From Trichopria drosophilae (Eukaryota > Arthropoda > Insecta > Hymenoptera > Diapriidae), in assembly GCA_030407085.1 (NCBI GenBank), contig CM059583.1, positions 22,356,001 through 22,420,000 on the forward strand: a stretch of 64,000 bases of DNA, in the 5' to 3' direction. The notes under the pieces are model-generated. The model had not been told where the DNA came from and did no database searches. It saw only the letters and a program-made list of their open reading frames with translations. The position numbers and the translations under genes were made by a program. Shown here piece by piece: positions 1 to 11,160 of this stretch. Each line of letters starts with the position of its first letter. Position 1 is the first letter of the stretch.

Positions 1-1240
1 CGGATTACGTAAATTTTTACATTTTGGACCTATATCTTTAAATCAAAATTTCGCTGTTTTTTTTTGTGTTCACGTCGCTTTTTGACGTATGATTTTTTTT
101 TTCGTCTTGACGTGTGTCTTTTTTGTCGTTGTGCTCTTTTGTTCTATTACCATCTTAAGTTAAAAAAAAAGATCTAGATAATATACCCTAAATGATGGGC
201 TAGAAACTGGCCAAGAAGAGTTTCAGTTATTTGTTTTAAATATTTGAGTACCTTTTTGCAGAATGAGAGCAGAAATTGTCCGCAATTTTGGAGTCAATTT
301 TTCTCGTAGTGTCATTGCCCCTTTTCGGAGGTATACATGAAATTCAATAGAGTAGATTAAATTTAAGGTCTGACATTAAAAGCCGATTAATCTCGGAATT
401 GAAATGTGCTTCAAGCACATTAAATTTAATGTATTTCCTTTTAACAGTGTGCTTATTAAAGATAGGTATCGACAGTTTATTGCAATACTCATAAAGACTA
501 TTGTAGAAGTGTTATGTCCACTGACTTACATTAATCTCTAGTGTTTTGGAGAATACCCTTCTCCCGTGTTCAAGGGGACTATTATTCCTCATGTAGGTGA
601 TGAAATCTTAGAATTAAGCTCAAAGCTGCACTCACGTGTAATCGCCGCATAAAAGAGGTATCACGACAGGTTTACTTCAAGTTTTTTTCATCTTAAATAC
701 AATAAGAACGTGCTGAAACTGGGGAGAGACGTTGCTTATATCTGCACATCACATTAGAGGCATTTCTATTTATGAAGATCCAGCTAATACATGAAGAATT
801 TGTGTTTATTTTCATACACATCGAAAAATTGTCAGTAAAATTTAACGGGAACCCTGGAAATATTATCTATATTTTAACCAAACGAATATAATGATTGAAA
901 TTAAAATATAAATTAAGCATGGTTGTTTTGAGCACACATTTCCATGTTTAAGTTGAGCATAAAACAGGCTTATTTGGAGCCCAAACTATTTGTTTACGTG
1001 TACAAAAAAGTTGAAGAATGCTGCAGGCCAAAAGGAATAAGATCCCCATGAACAACAGATAAATTTGCAATATATTTAATAGAGGTTTTAAAATCCTTAT
1101 TGTTAACTTATAGCAAACATCTGAGTATCATTTGTGGCGAACCGTTATACGAAACTTTGTTGTAAAATACACTTTTGGTTTATTTTATTATATTTTCGAT
1201 ACGGGAAGATACAAATATAAAACCGACTATTTTGTATACA
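1..1240. other. AT-rich non-coding stretch, no gene seen
   Basis: There is no open frame of useful length and no recognisable element end. The stretch has homopolymer T runs near the start and otherwise unstructured AT-rich sequence. It reads as intron or intergenic DNA. Confidence 0.6.
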
Positions 1241-1823
1241 CCCAAATAAAAAAAGTTAGTGTGGCACAAGTGTGACAAATGTGTGGCTGCGGTTATGTGG
1301 CGAATGTGTGGCGCAGTAAACGAAGCCACACATATACCACACAATATACAGCGATTGCTCCAAGTACGGCAAAAGTGTATTATAAGTGTGACAATCGACA
1401 CTTGGTATATTTTTGCAAGTGTGACATAAGTGTGGCGGTCGACAGTTAGTATATATTTTACCAGTGTGGCGCAAGTGTGGCGGCCGACATTAAGTATAAT
1501 TTTACAAGTGTGGCACAAGTACCCCACACTTGTAAATAAATATACCGAGTGTCGACACTTATGCCACACTTGTGAAAATATACGAAGTGTCGACTGCCAC
1601 ACTTATGCCACACTTTGAAAATATACTTAATGCCGACCGCCACACTTATGCCACACTTGTAAAAATATACTTAATGTCGAACGCCACACTTATCCCACAC
1701 TTTAGCCGATCTTGGAGCAATCGCTGTATCTTGTATAGCATATGTGTGGGTCCGCCTACTGCGCCAAACTTTCACCACATAACAGCAGCCACACTTGTGC
1801 CACACTAACTTTTTTTATTCGGG
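1241..1823. mobile_element. Foldback/MITE element made of GTGTGGC tandem units
   Basis: The two ends are inverted copies of about 34 bp (1241-1274 and 1790-1823), beginning CCCAAATAAAAAAAG on one side and CCCGAATAAAAAAAG on the other. Inside them lies a second matching block around ACAGCGATTGCTCC (about 1349-1380, mirrored at 1701-1732). The interior holds tandem units of roughly 43-60 bp: a GTGTGGC...AAGTGTGGC core followed by an AT-rich spacer. About three units run in one orientation (1390-1520) and about four in the other (1520-1710), meeting near 1520. The whole would fold into one long hairpin. No clear target-site duplication is visible; at most CA lies on each side. It has no coding capacity of its own. 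The open frames here are by-products of the repeat. Confidence 0.85.
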
Positions 1824-3180
1824 CACCTTTAGCAATATTTGCTGTTCATTAGAATAAATAATTAGTTATTAAATTGTCTAATTTATACTTTTTTCTCCAA
1901 GGTATAATAAAAGTACCTTTTCTTAACATTGGTCTTTACTTATATGGGAGAAGGCGGGGCGAAGCGGCGAGGATTTTTCGTGTATCATTTCTCTCCTTGA
2001 ATTTCATATTTAGGAAGATGCAAAGTATCATTTGATAGGTAATTTCATAGTCAATACTTACATGCAGGTTACTTACGGTATATGTTTTACAGATGGTATG
2101 GCCAATTTATAAAACTTCAAAAACAGGGGACAAAGCGGCGATATCGGGGTGAAGTGGGGAATCCTTATTCTTACAGGCCTCTGAGACGACTATCATAAAA
2201 TTGAGTGCAAGTCATAATCTTTTAAGTTATTATTGTTTGTTTTAATAAAAATAAAATTTCCACATTATTGGAATAGATCATTTTCAGATATATCAAAGTT
2301 TCCAACACCAGTAAAAAAAGAAATTGCATCTTCGGAAGCTTTGAATACTGGTGTTATATCAGGATAACATATTTTAACTTCGTCTTTAGTTACTCAATGC
2401 ATTCATCAAAAGGTAACTCTAAATTAAAAATAATTACGGAATAGAGAGAGACATTTCTATAGGAATTAATTGTTTTTTATTAAAAAACATTAAATAGGAA
2501 AAAATTTCGCCGTTTCACCTCAAAGTATTATTTGGACTTCCAGGTACGATATCTCATTATAAACACACAAAAAAGGAAAAATTCAAGTTTTGTAAATAAG
2601 TCCAAAAAATATACATTTAGAATAAATATATAAATAGTGAGTATTCAACTACCAAAATAAAAATATTGACCAATCTCAGGACAAATTGCAGGAAAATGAC
2701 TTGAAAATTTTGTTTAAAAATTACATTAATACTTCGGCTGGCCTGTCGTCGGGGTGAAAGTTTTGCAAATGCTCATTTTTAATTTTATGTCGACTCAGGC
2801 CATAGGTCATAGTTGTAAATCATTTTCAATTTTCATAAATATAAGAAATACTATATTGTTGTAACATATCTATCGAAGCCACTTGGACCTAAATATTTGG
2901 ACCCCCAAATACCCATATAATTTTATAATATAATTGAAAGCCGTTAATAAACGAACGAGTATTAAGGAATAGCCGACTCTCCACTGGGTCGAAGTTTTTA
3001 AGCGAGCGAAGCGACAGAGGCACCACGCCAACACTAGTTTAAAGTGCCTTAATTTTTATTGATATTTTGACATTTAGATTTGACATTTCAATTTTTTCAA
3101 TATAGTAGAAAATGATTATTGTCTTTATGTTAAACTCTTTTAAATATTCTTAATTTTTGTTATATCTTTAATATAATGTA
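1824..3180. other. AT-rich non-coding stretch with one dispersed repeat fragment
   Basis: No gene was found. At about 2955-3025 lies a GC-richer segment (GAGTATTAAGGAATAGCC, then a GCGAGCGAAGCGACAGAG block) whose diverged relative is at about 32970-33045 (GAGTATTAAGAAATAGCC). This marks a dispersed repeat family of unknown type. Confidence 0.5.
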
Positions 3181-3199
3181 TTGTATTTTTTCTTGTAGA

Positions 3200-3311
3200 A
3201 TTGTTTATTGAATCGTGGGGAAGAGGGGTCCGGTTGTAAAACAGCGCTGTGCCTCGCTCTTTGTACAGTTGTGATTTTGTGCAATAAAGACATTTAGTAG
3301 TATTATTATTA
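3200..3311 (+). mobile_element. Probable non-LTR retrotransposon 3' end
   Basis: A GC-richer stretch ends in TTGTGCAATAAAGACATTT and then a short TAT/ATT microsatellite tail (about 3298-3311). The layout of 3' UTR, AATAAA signal and simple ATT-type tail is what insect Jockey/CR1-like LINEs leave behind. No coding remnant is visible directly upstream, so this would be a strongly 5'-truncated copy. It could also be the 3' end of a processed transcript. Confidence 0.4.
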
Positions 3312-5399
3312 AATGTAATTAGAATTTTATGAAACCATTTAAATAATTAGCATATGGTTATAAATTGATACTACTATTTTTTAATAATTATAGAGGCATA
3401 TTGGTAAATAAATTTGTTACTGCTAGATCCATACTACCATTTTTCTTTTATATTAAACATTTATAAACAACATGACATACAACCATGCGCTTGCTGATTG
3501 AAACCATTATTCCGCGTTTTAATATGCAATGTACATATAGGTATTAATTACTTCTAAAGTATTGATTAAATGTTTTGTGGACACAATCATCCCGTACAAA
3601 ACATGAGATGGTATATACCATAAACTACCGAATCGAATCATACCGATCCTTCGAATTCGTTAGACAAACGATTTTATCATTTTTCACTTATAAATTGATT
3701 GATTAAATTCTACTCTCTCTATTTTCCTTATTGTTCTGAACCATATGTTTGCAATTGTTATCGCCGTTTTAGTACATTCTATTGAGAAGTGGTTTTAGGA
3801 GAAAGATATTGCGATGTAAGCCGACAATAAGAGATCACGAGATGAAGAGAAACAAGATTAATTTTATGAACATTGTTACACCAAATTGCATACGAAGTCT
3901 CAACAATCCCACGTTGTTGATTCAAACTTTCTTTAGTACTCTCTGAAATTAAAATTGTTTTTTTTACATTAAATTGGAAGAAAAAATAAAAGCTATTTTA
4001 TTCTAAACATCATTAACAGTTAAATTCTTATAAATTAAAAAATTACATTTGTGTACTAAGTAGTTAAAAATATGTGATTTCCCGCAGGAGTATTGATTGA
4101 CATAAAACTCGTGACAAGTCAATAAATACTTGTGAGGGAAATCGCATTTCCCACACTAGTAACGAAATGTTCTATATACCAAATGTTGTTACTGAAAGAA
4201 AAATTCAGTAATATTGTCAGTAATTTTAATAAACTTCACTTAAAATGGCGAAACAGAATTCTATATTTACGTATGGTTTCTTAACATTACTAAATTGTGA
4301 CGAACATTTTAGAATCAGTTTCGAAAGTCAGTCGGTTGTATGTACTGTACATTTTTCTTGCGCCTAAAAGCTGAAAAGTCTTCAATCAGACCAGTCTGGA
4401 AAGTTCCATGGTAGAAGTAATAGTTTTGCTGTTATTAAAATGGACAGATGTAGCAAATGAACCATTCTGTTAGGTCCTCAAATCACACACGCGCTGTACA
4501 GAGCATGTAAACATTTTACGTCCACGAATAGAACATCTAATTTTTTTCATCCGTGTCTGTAAAGGGCGCACTTTCGGGATCATTTCATTTAAAGTAGGAT
4601 TTTATGGACTAGCAGAAGCTGTTCATCTTCAAACCGGTTTCGCTGTTTGAATGATTACCAATTTCTAGGAGGCCGTAAAGTCCTACTTTGCGACTGGAGC
4701 TGACGCGTAGGAGGCTTATTTTGCGGACGAGGGTGGAGAAAAATGTTCGTGCTCCTTTGAATTTTCAGTTGCCGAAACTGAAAACTACTAAATGGTAACG
4801 GAATTTTGTACACCGTTACCGTTTCTGTAATTTACTAAAGGGAAACCAACATTTTAAGAAACGGTAACTCCGTAAAACAGCAGCTGCATGTTTCGTCAAT
4901 GTATGGCATGAATTTATAACAGTGTAATGTAGAAATTAATGAATACATAATAGTTTCATTCCAAAACTATAAGAAATTGAAAAAAATCATGTAAAGATCA
5001 CAATATTAAAAAATGCTGGCGTCCAGGGAAAGCGATGAAGACCCTGCCGATGAGAACACTTGATCATCCGTGCGAAACGCATTTTTTAACAGTTTAATGA
5101 CACATACTACAGGGATATTTTTAAGCATTCTCAATACTAAAATGCTTTTTTCTGGTTACATAAATTAAAATATTAGTTACGAGTGTCGTGTGAACTGATA
5201 TCGCTCTTACCAAATTATTTACAATGTTATTGTTTACAATATTTATTATTGTCTACTTAATTATAATGAACAAAAAATACCAAGATCTTCTTTTACTTAT
5301 GTTAAATGGCTGAAAAGTTTTTGGAAAACATCTATAAAATACAGATGAATTTCTTGATTTATTTTAACACCTTACAATAAAGATACAACATTAATCTGT
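3312..5399. other. AT-rich non-coding stretch, no gene seen
   Basis: No coding remnant or element end could be assigned. A slightly GC-richer patch at about 4560-4750 shows no recognisable frame or motif. The stretch ends with a pyrimidine-rich run and TGTCCAG near 5415, which resembles a splice acceptor for the nuclease remnant that follows. Confidence 0.5.
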
Positions 5400-5414
5400 T
5401 TGTTTCTATGTCCA

Positions 5415-6309
5415 GGTTCTCGTCATCAAGACTGCGAGTTGAGTAAATTGTTGTTCCAGCGCAGAAGCTCCCTTGCATTGTTGAATGCTACTGCGGACAC
5501 CAATCCACCAGACCTGAAAAATATATGCACGAATATTTTAAGCCAGGAAATTTATTATCCTATAGTCGAAGAGACTATGTTGTAGGCAGTTCAATAACGT
5601 CACCAGCCAGCTGTACCAATTCTGTACAGCACGTTACATGAAAGCGAACACTTGTTCAATGAAGGGAAACTTTGCTTATCGTTAGATCGATCAATAGACA
5701 TTGCAATGACTACGCAGAGATCAGAATTGTGGCAAAAGGAACGAATAATTAGAATAACTGCAAGTTCAGCATATTCGTTGCTTACATACACTAACAATAA
5801 CAAAATCCGGACTGGGAATCTAAACTGAAAAATTATTGTAACCAAACTTTCTTTGGAAATGCGGATACCAGATATGGAATAGTCATGGATGATAAGGATC
5901 TTTAATGTTATGAAAACGAATAAACGTGTCAGTTATTTTGGTTTGCTGATAAATCCATCGATACCATAGATTGGATGTAGTCCCTATAGCATTGTTATAG
6001 GATAGGTCCTTGTTGAAGTTAAATGTCTAAAAATAGGAAGAATTGTGCCAGTAGCAGAAATGATAACAAAAATTGCTTGGATTCAACATGATGGTGAAAA
6101 TGTAATAAATATACAAAAAACACATGTACTATTGCCAAGTTCAGTTAGGCATGTTCATCGTTGGTTTACAACACTGTGATTTTGTAGTTTATTCATCGCA
6201 CGATGATATATGTATCATTATTTCTGTACTGTACGATGAAAATCTCATCAATGATGAATACATTCCAAAATTAAAATGCACATATTTCAGATGGAGTGAT
6301 TTCGATTAA
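5415..6309 (+). pseudogene. YqaJ-type (lambda-exonuclease-like) nuclease remnant of a DNA transposon
   Basis: The translation, spread over two frames with several stops, follows the insect YqaJ viral-recombinase-type nuclease family. Near 5709-5780 is an R-S-E-L-W...R-I-T-A-S block. Near 5863-5920 is Y-G-I-V-M-D-D-K plus C-Y-E, corresponding to the family's YG-E...YE helix. Near 5928-6030 come S-Y-F-G-L-L-I, G-C-S-P and L-V-E-V-K-C. Near 6124-6190 is Y-Y-C-Q-V-Q followed by C-D-F-V-V-Y. In the active-site motif the acidic residue after SP is replaced by Tyr, while the later E-x-K is kept, so activity is not expected. The family's last helix (P-K-L-K...) is reached at about 6285. On the opposite strand a transposase remnant runs towards it tail to tail. 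YqaJ nucleases are known as second proteins of ISL2EU-type elements of the PIF/Harbinger group; assignment to that group is inference. Confidence 0.8.
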
Positions 6310-6920
6310 TAACTTGACAATTTCATGTCCTTTATAATGCGAATACACTTTAAGGAGACACTTCAAGTACTTTGATTTTTACACAATTCTAAAACAATTT
6401 TCGTTTTCGGATAGAGTTGGAAACTTTTTGGAAAATTGTCCATAATTTGTTGCTTAGTTGCGCAATATTATACATGGCTTTAGCACAGTTGACAATGTTT
6501 CGAGCATGATGAAATAGTTATCAGCACATGCATGTCTTTCCAATCCAAACAGAAGTGCCAGGCATCGAAATGAAATATTAATCCGCAGCTTACATACTCA
6601 CAAAGCTACTCTATCCCTTACAGAATTATAAAATTTCTTCTGTGCACCTTCGTATTGGGTAACGAGTTCTGTGAAACTGTTTATTAACTCGAATGTCACA
6701 CAAGTAAATGTAATCAATCCACTATCATTTTCAATTCATTAGATTTATTTTTTCTTTTTCAAGAGTTCTGTCACATATATCGATGCCTTTTCCTGCTATA
6801 AAATTATTATAAGTTACATTTCTTGAGCTAACTCTCTGTAATTCCAAAAGAGCTATAGCCGCGTCAATTTCTTTTCTGTCCTTATCTTCCCCTTTAATTT
6901 CTGAGTTTTTTTTCACGTAA
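6284..6920 (-). pseudogene. THAP/DDE_Tnp_4-type transposase remnant (ISL2EU/Harbinger-like)
   Basis: Read on the minus strand with frameshifts and stops. An upstream piece (about 6916-6731) carries D-A-A-I-A-L-L-E-L-Q. It is followed at about 6652-6482 by Y-E-G-A-Q-K-K-F-Y and C-K-L-R-I-N-I-S-F...L-A-L-L-F-G, which matches the helix-turn-helix domain that precedes DDE_Tnp_4 transposases. At about 6354-6284 comes Y-S-H-Y-K-G-H-E-I-V-K-L-L-I-E-I-T-P-S, the conserved block after the first catalytic Asp. The region expected to hold the first Asp is scrambled, and everything downstream of the Y-S-H-Y-K block is missing. The break falls exactly where the facing nuclease remnant ends, which suggests an internal deletion fused the two genes. 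No THAP zinc-finger residues were recognised upstream. Confidence 0.75.
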
Positions 6921-8590
6921 CACTTTGGCGAAAAACGTGGTTTAATGTGTAAAAATGAACGTTTGTTGCCTTATTTCGGTTTATTTTGTAGCAAAAGGGA
7001 ATGTGTTTTTGTTAAGCGAAGCATTATTTCCGACGCATTTTTTCCTGCTGAAAGAAGTGGCGCTACCAGAATTTTGTTACCACGTCATACTTTGGAGAAA
7101 AATATGAGGATAAATATGGTTAAAAACTGAGGTTAAATTTATACATCTTTTAAACATGTAAAAGTTAAGGGATGCAAAGGCTTAACTAATTGTAGGCACA
7201 TACTTAAGAATAAAGTTATTTGACATTTTTGTATAATTATTTTTATATAATTTAAAACATTTTTCTATAATCTTCTCTCAATGTAAAAAGATGCGCATTC
7301 AGGTTAAACATTATCTTGCGATTTTCAATTTCATATTGGAACTGTAATAACGCTCATTTTTATTGCATAATTCCGTCCTTGTCTAATTGTAAGTGGTCTT
7401 ATTTATGTTATATATTACTTTGAGTCAATTTTCTCACTTAATTCCAGTTTTCAGCCACGTTGCTTTTTACAGTGAAGGCATTAATTTATTTTTCTTGACT
7501 TTTATATTTTCCATGCAGACCGATAAAAACATTGCCTTTGAAGTTGATTAAAAACTTCAAACATCCATTATTTTTAATATGCGTTGTTTAAGAAAATGTC
7601 CTTACACACTAAAGTATTAGGTCTATATCGGGGGATAGTAGGTGTGCAATTGTTCTCCTATAGACGCCATTCGACTCCCTTACAATAAATTTTACTCTAT
7701 TAGATAGTTTGAAACCATCTACCAGGACAGTTATGAGTATGTGCTCTGTCGAAAAAAGGAGACAAGAGTTACTCCTACAGGCACTCGACCCTACTTCTAT
7801 GTGGAATACGTAAAGCACAATCAACTGAATAGAATACACTGCGGAATTGAAATTGCGATGAAAACATATGATCTGAATATACTGTAAATTGAAATCGGAA
7901 TTAACGAATATGAAATTGAAATACAGATTTTTTATGCTCGACATGTTGCAATATAGTTTTAATATTTCTAACATAATTTTGAAGAACATTCAATTCCCGA
8001 CGAATCGAGAGTTTCTGTCGTTAGACGAAATGAAATTAAAACAATGATATTGTCTCCGATTCAAGTCACCTACTACCCACGTAAATAAAAGGAAAAATAC
8101 AAGAAATAAACAAATTCGTTAAAAAAGATAATAGTACAATATAATCATAATAATATATATATATTGATTTCAGCTGGAGTAAGTATTAAATAAGAAAAAG
8201 AGCACAGATTAAAAGAGGACCATACCAATGTTGAGTGATAATGAAAAATTCAACCAATGATAAAAATTGATCGGGCAACAAGCAACAATAAAAACGAAAT
8301 TGTGCATGACATGTACACAATAGTCTGCATACTAAAATCTTTGCTCTTCTTCTTAATTTCACACAAATCGTATGCCAGATCTGTCTTCTGATCTCGTAAT
8401 TATTGAAATCTGTATAACCTCTTCCCAAATTCCCAAGTCACGCGAAACAATAAAATTAAGATAAATATAAATAAAAATTAATAAAATGAATTTATCCTTA
8501 CCCTAGTAGAAATTTGTCCATTTTTATGTTCCACTGTCCATTTCCCCTATACCTTTAACGTGGTAAATAAGAATGTTATAACAAGAACTG
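6921..8590. other. Non-coding stretch, no recognised gene
   Basis: An open frame on the minus strand (7989-7609, 126 codons) has no recognisable domain and skewed composition. I do not call it a gene. No terminal inverted repeat of the 5.4-6.9 kb transposon could be located here. A short AT microsatellite lies near 8152-8164. Confidence 0.5.
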
Positions 8591-8599
8591 TACAAAAAA

Positions 8600-10230
8600 T
8601 GTTTTCATTTCTACCAGGATATACTAAAGTTGTTATTATTGGAGATTTTTTCAGAGACTACGATTTGGAATGACCATTGTCTAGTTGACGACGATGTTAT
8701 TGTAATTCAATATCGGATAATGGTTTCTCATGTTACTAGAGTTACATTCAATGACAGAAATTATAAACATTTTGTAGCTAACCCATTTTTACGTGATTTA
8801 TCGAACATTAGGTGGGATATTTTTCTAAGGTTCCTTTATTTTGATACTAAACAGGCATTCCTAACTGATGGTATGTTGACAAATCTTGATCCTCATCCTC
8901 CAATACAATTTCAGTAGACGTTCAGCACCATGGCTCACACCCAAAATAAAGATATTAATGAAACAGCGTAAGAATTTGTATAATAAGTGCAAACGATCCA
9001 ACGATCCATTAATATTTGCAGACTACGTCTAACTCCGCAGACTTATACGTAGGGGTATAGCTTGAGCGCACGAGAAGTATAGTTTTTGATAGCTAAAAGA
9101 TGTAGTTTCGCCTCAAAATATGTGAAAGGAATCAAGACGTCAAATGATGACTCATACGGTCTCTTGCAAACTTCCAGGTACTTCCGAAAATTTGAATGAT
9201 TTGTTTGTATCCATTTCTAACTCTGGCAAAAAAAGAACCCGTGAGGACTAAACCTGAGAACTTGTTCAATAATACTGATGGTCCAAACTGTTTTTACCTC
9301 AAACAAATCGACCTCGTCTGTATTGAACGGTATTTAGCCGCTAATAAGCCAAATGCAAAAGGCATAGATGGTCTGAATATCTGGAATATCAGAACGTCAT
9401 TGCCAGTTATTGGTTTTTCTCCTGAACCAGCTTAAATCTTCGCTTTCATCTTCTATCTTCCCGCGCAATGGGAAAAGTGCGCGTTATTTCTGTGAATAAA
9501 ATCCCCCATCCCATCACACTATTCGATTTCAGGCCCATTGATTGCTATCCTTTGTATTTTAGCGGTTATTGGATTGTATAGTTTTCAAACAGGTCATCAA
9601 GTGCATCAATTTTTACAATCTCTTAAATCCGAAGACAACACTTCAGTACCCAATGTATTCTCATAAAACCCACTGATTACGCTAGAGAATGCATACAAAA
9701 TCAACGATTGTTGTGATGTTCGTCTTCTCAAAAGCTTTCCACACTGTCGATGTGATTATTTTGTTATCAAAACTAAAGTCTATTGGTATATGCTCATCAG
9801 GCCTACGGTAGTTGACATACTTGACAAATCGAATTCACCCTGCCGCCACCTCAGTTGATGACTATTCATCTTGGCGGGAAATCATTGCAGGAGTCCCACA
9901 AGGATCAATCCTTGGTACACTATATTCCTTCATTTTTCTAAATGATATCAGTGATCAGTGATCATCAATGCTGTATGTAGATGACTCGGAACTACTACTC
10001 CGATGCAAACTCTCAAATTTCAATACTGCTATTCCGCAGATTAATGATGATGTTCGATTGATATAGGGCTGGGTCAAAAGAAATGGCTTAGTGCATCCAG
10101 TAATTTTAATCAGAAAGTACTGAATATTGGGTTCGTCATATTTACAAACACTATTGACATCGATTTGACCAATTTTTCTACTCGAGACAATTATACTCTA
10201 CTTCTTCCTATTTGTTAAATATTAAAAATG
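8600..10230 (+). pseudogene. Decayed non-LTR retrotransposon ORF2 (Jockey/CR1-like): endonuclease, linker, RT
   Basis: Traces appear in the normal order. The endonuclease is reduced to K-V-V-I-I-G-D-F (about 8625; family GDFN) followed almost at once by N-D-H-C-L-V (about 8674; family SDH), so the middle of the domain is deleted. A domain tail with F-L-R-D-L-S-N-I-R-W-D (about 8789-8821) runs to 8917. The linker reads R-R-S-A-P-W-L-T-P (about 8916-8942), then R-K-N-L-Y. RT begins with N-A-K-G-I-D-G-L-N (about 9352), then I-P-H-P-I-T-L-F-D-F-R-P-I (about 9502-9540), F-S-K-A-F-H-T-V-D (about 9720-9750), G-V-P-Q-G-S-I-L-G (about 9890-9917) and L-Y-V-D-D-S-E-L-L (about 9969-9996). K-R-N-G-L-V-H-P follows near 10080. 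The YVDD centre survives, but the Asp of the SKAFD motif is His and there are many stops and frameshifts. Clade assignment beyond APE-type LINE is uncertain. Confidence 0.9.
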
Positions 10231-10439
10231 TTATAAATAATAAAAAATAACCATTATCGAAAATTTCTTAGCCCAAGTCTTCCTCAGCTAAGTGGAACCA
10301 CCATCAATAAAAGAAACACATTGCGGTTTTGACATGACGTTTTTCAATTGACTTGTTATCAACAAGGTATGGCAGTGTTAACAAGGCTATTGATTCCAGA
10401 AGCCAACATAATTGCATAACGAGAGCCAACGTTTCGAGA

Positions 10440-11160
10440 TTGCCAAAAGTAATTTGCATACTGCCCACACTGCAGTTTAAGAACGAGGCCTATAGAGCGG
10501 CGCCTGCAACATTAATGACCAATGGCTGAAAGTTGGAGAGCCCCCATCCATATTTGACGAAGTGGTGGTTATCGAAAAGTACCGATAACTGAGCGGCTCG
10601 GTCCTCTTTTTTTTACTTAGAATCGACGAAATACATGTCACCGATAGTTTTTCCGCGTATCTGGAAAAAAAAAATAGTTGTTCGCCTAGCCGACGTAAGT
10701 ATACACCGGATCTCCATTGGTGCGTGCGAGGAGGAATTCGTTCCGGCTGTCGCGTCTATTCGGACATGCCAGATCGAAATTGTCGGGCTGAGACTACGAA
10801 CGTCCTCTCGCCGTTGGCCAAGGCCATTAATTTAGTCCCGTCGATGCAGCCATGTTGTCTTTATCAATATTGCACGGAATCGCGTGACAAGTGCGGCCCT
10901 TGTATGTATATATACCTGCCTTACCCTCCCAATCGTGCACTGGCTTCGCTTTCGCTTTCTCTTTTCGACCCCTCGCCCAATTCGGCTTCGTTCGGTTTTT
11001 AAATTATGCACGCATCCGCCAGGCGATTTTTGATCGAACGCCTGGCTCAAAGACACTAACGTCGCGGTTCGTCATCCTGTTCGACAGGTGATAGCTGCGT
11101 GTCACCTCCGGGTCCGTTTTTGATGTTGACGTTAAGGTTGCAGCAGCCGATACTACAAAA
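10440..11160. other. GC-rich island, possible promoter or first-exon region
   Basis: The island is clearly richer in GC and CpG than its flanks. On the plus strand an ATG at 10635 opens about 20 codons ending at a consensus-like donor, GAC|GTAAGTA (GT at 10695-10696). Further open frames exist on both strands, but none matches a known domain. In AT-rich insect genomes such islands often mark 5' exons of long-intron genes; here that is only a possibility. No matching downstream exon was found. Confidence 0.35.

Noticed and set aside
1180..1808. Overlapping open frames of 60-140 codons rich in CHT/RHT repeats
   Set aside because: They fall inside the inverted GTGTGGC tandem repeat, exist on both strands, and repeat with its unit; they are artefacts of the repeat.
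8770..8920. piggyBac transposase fragment (IRWDIFLRFLYFD-like block)
   Set aside because: The same frame leads into the LINE endonuclease-RT linker (APWLTP) and starts after NDHCLV, so it belongs to the LINE.
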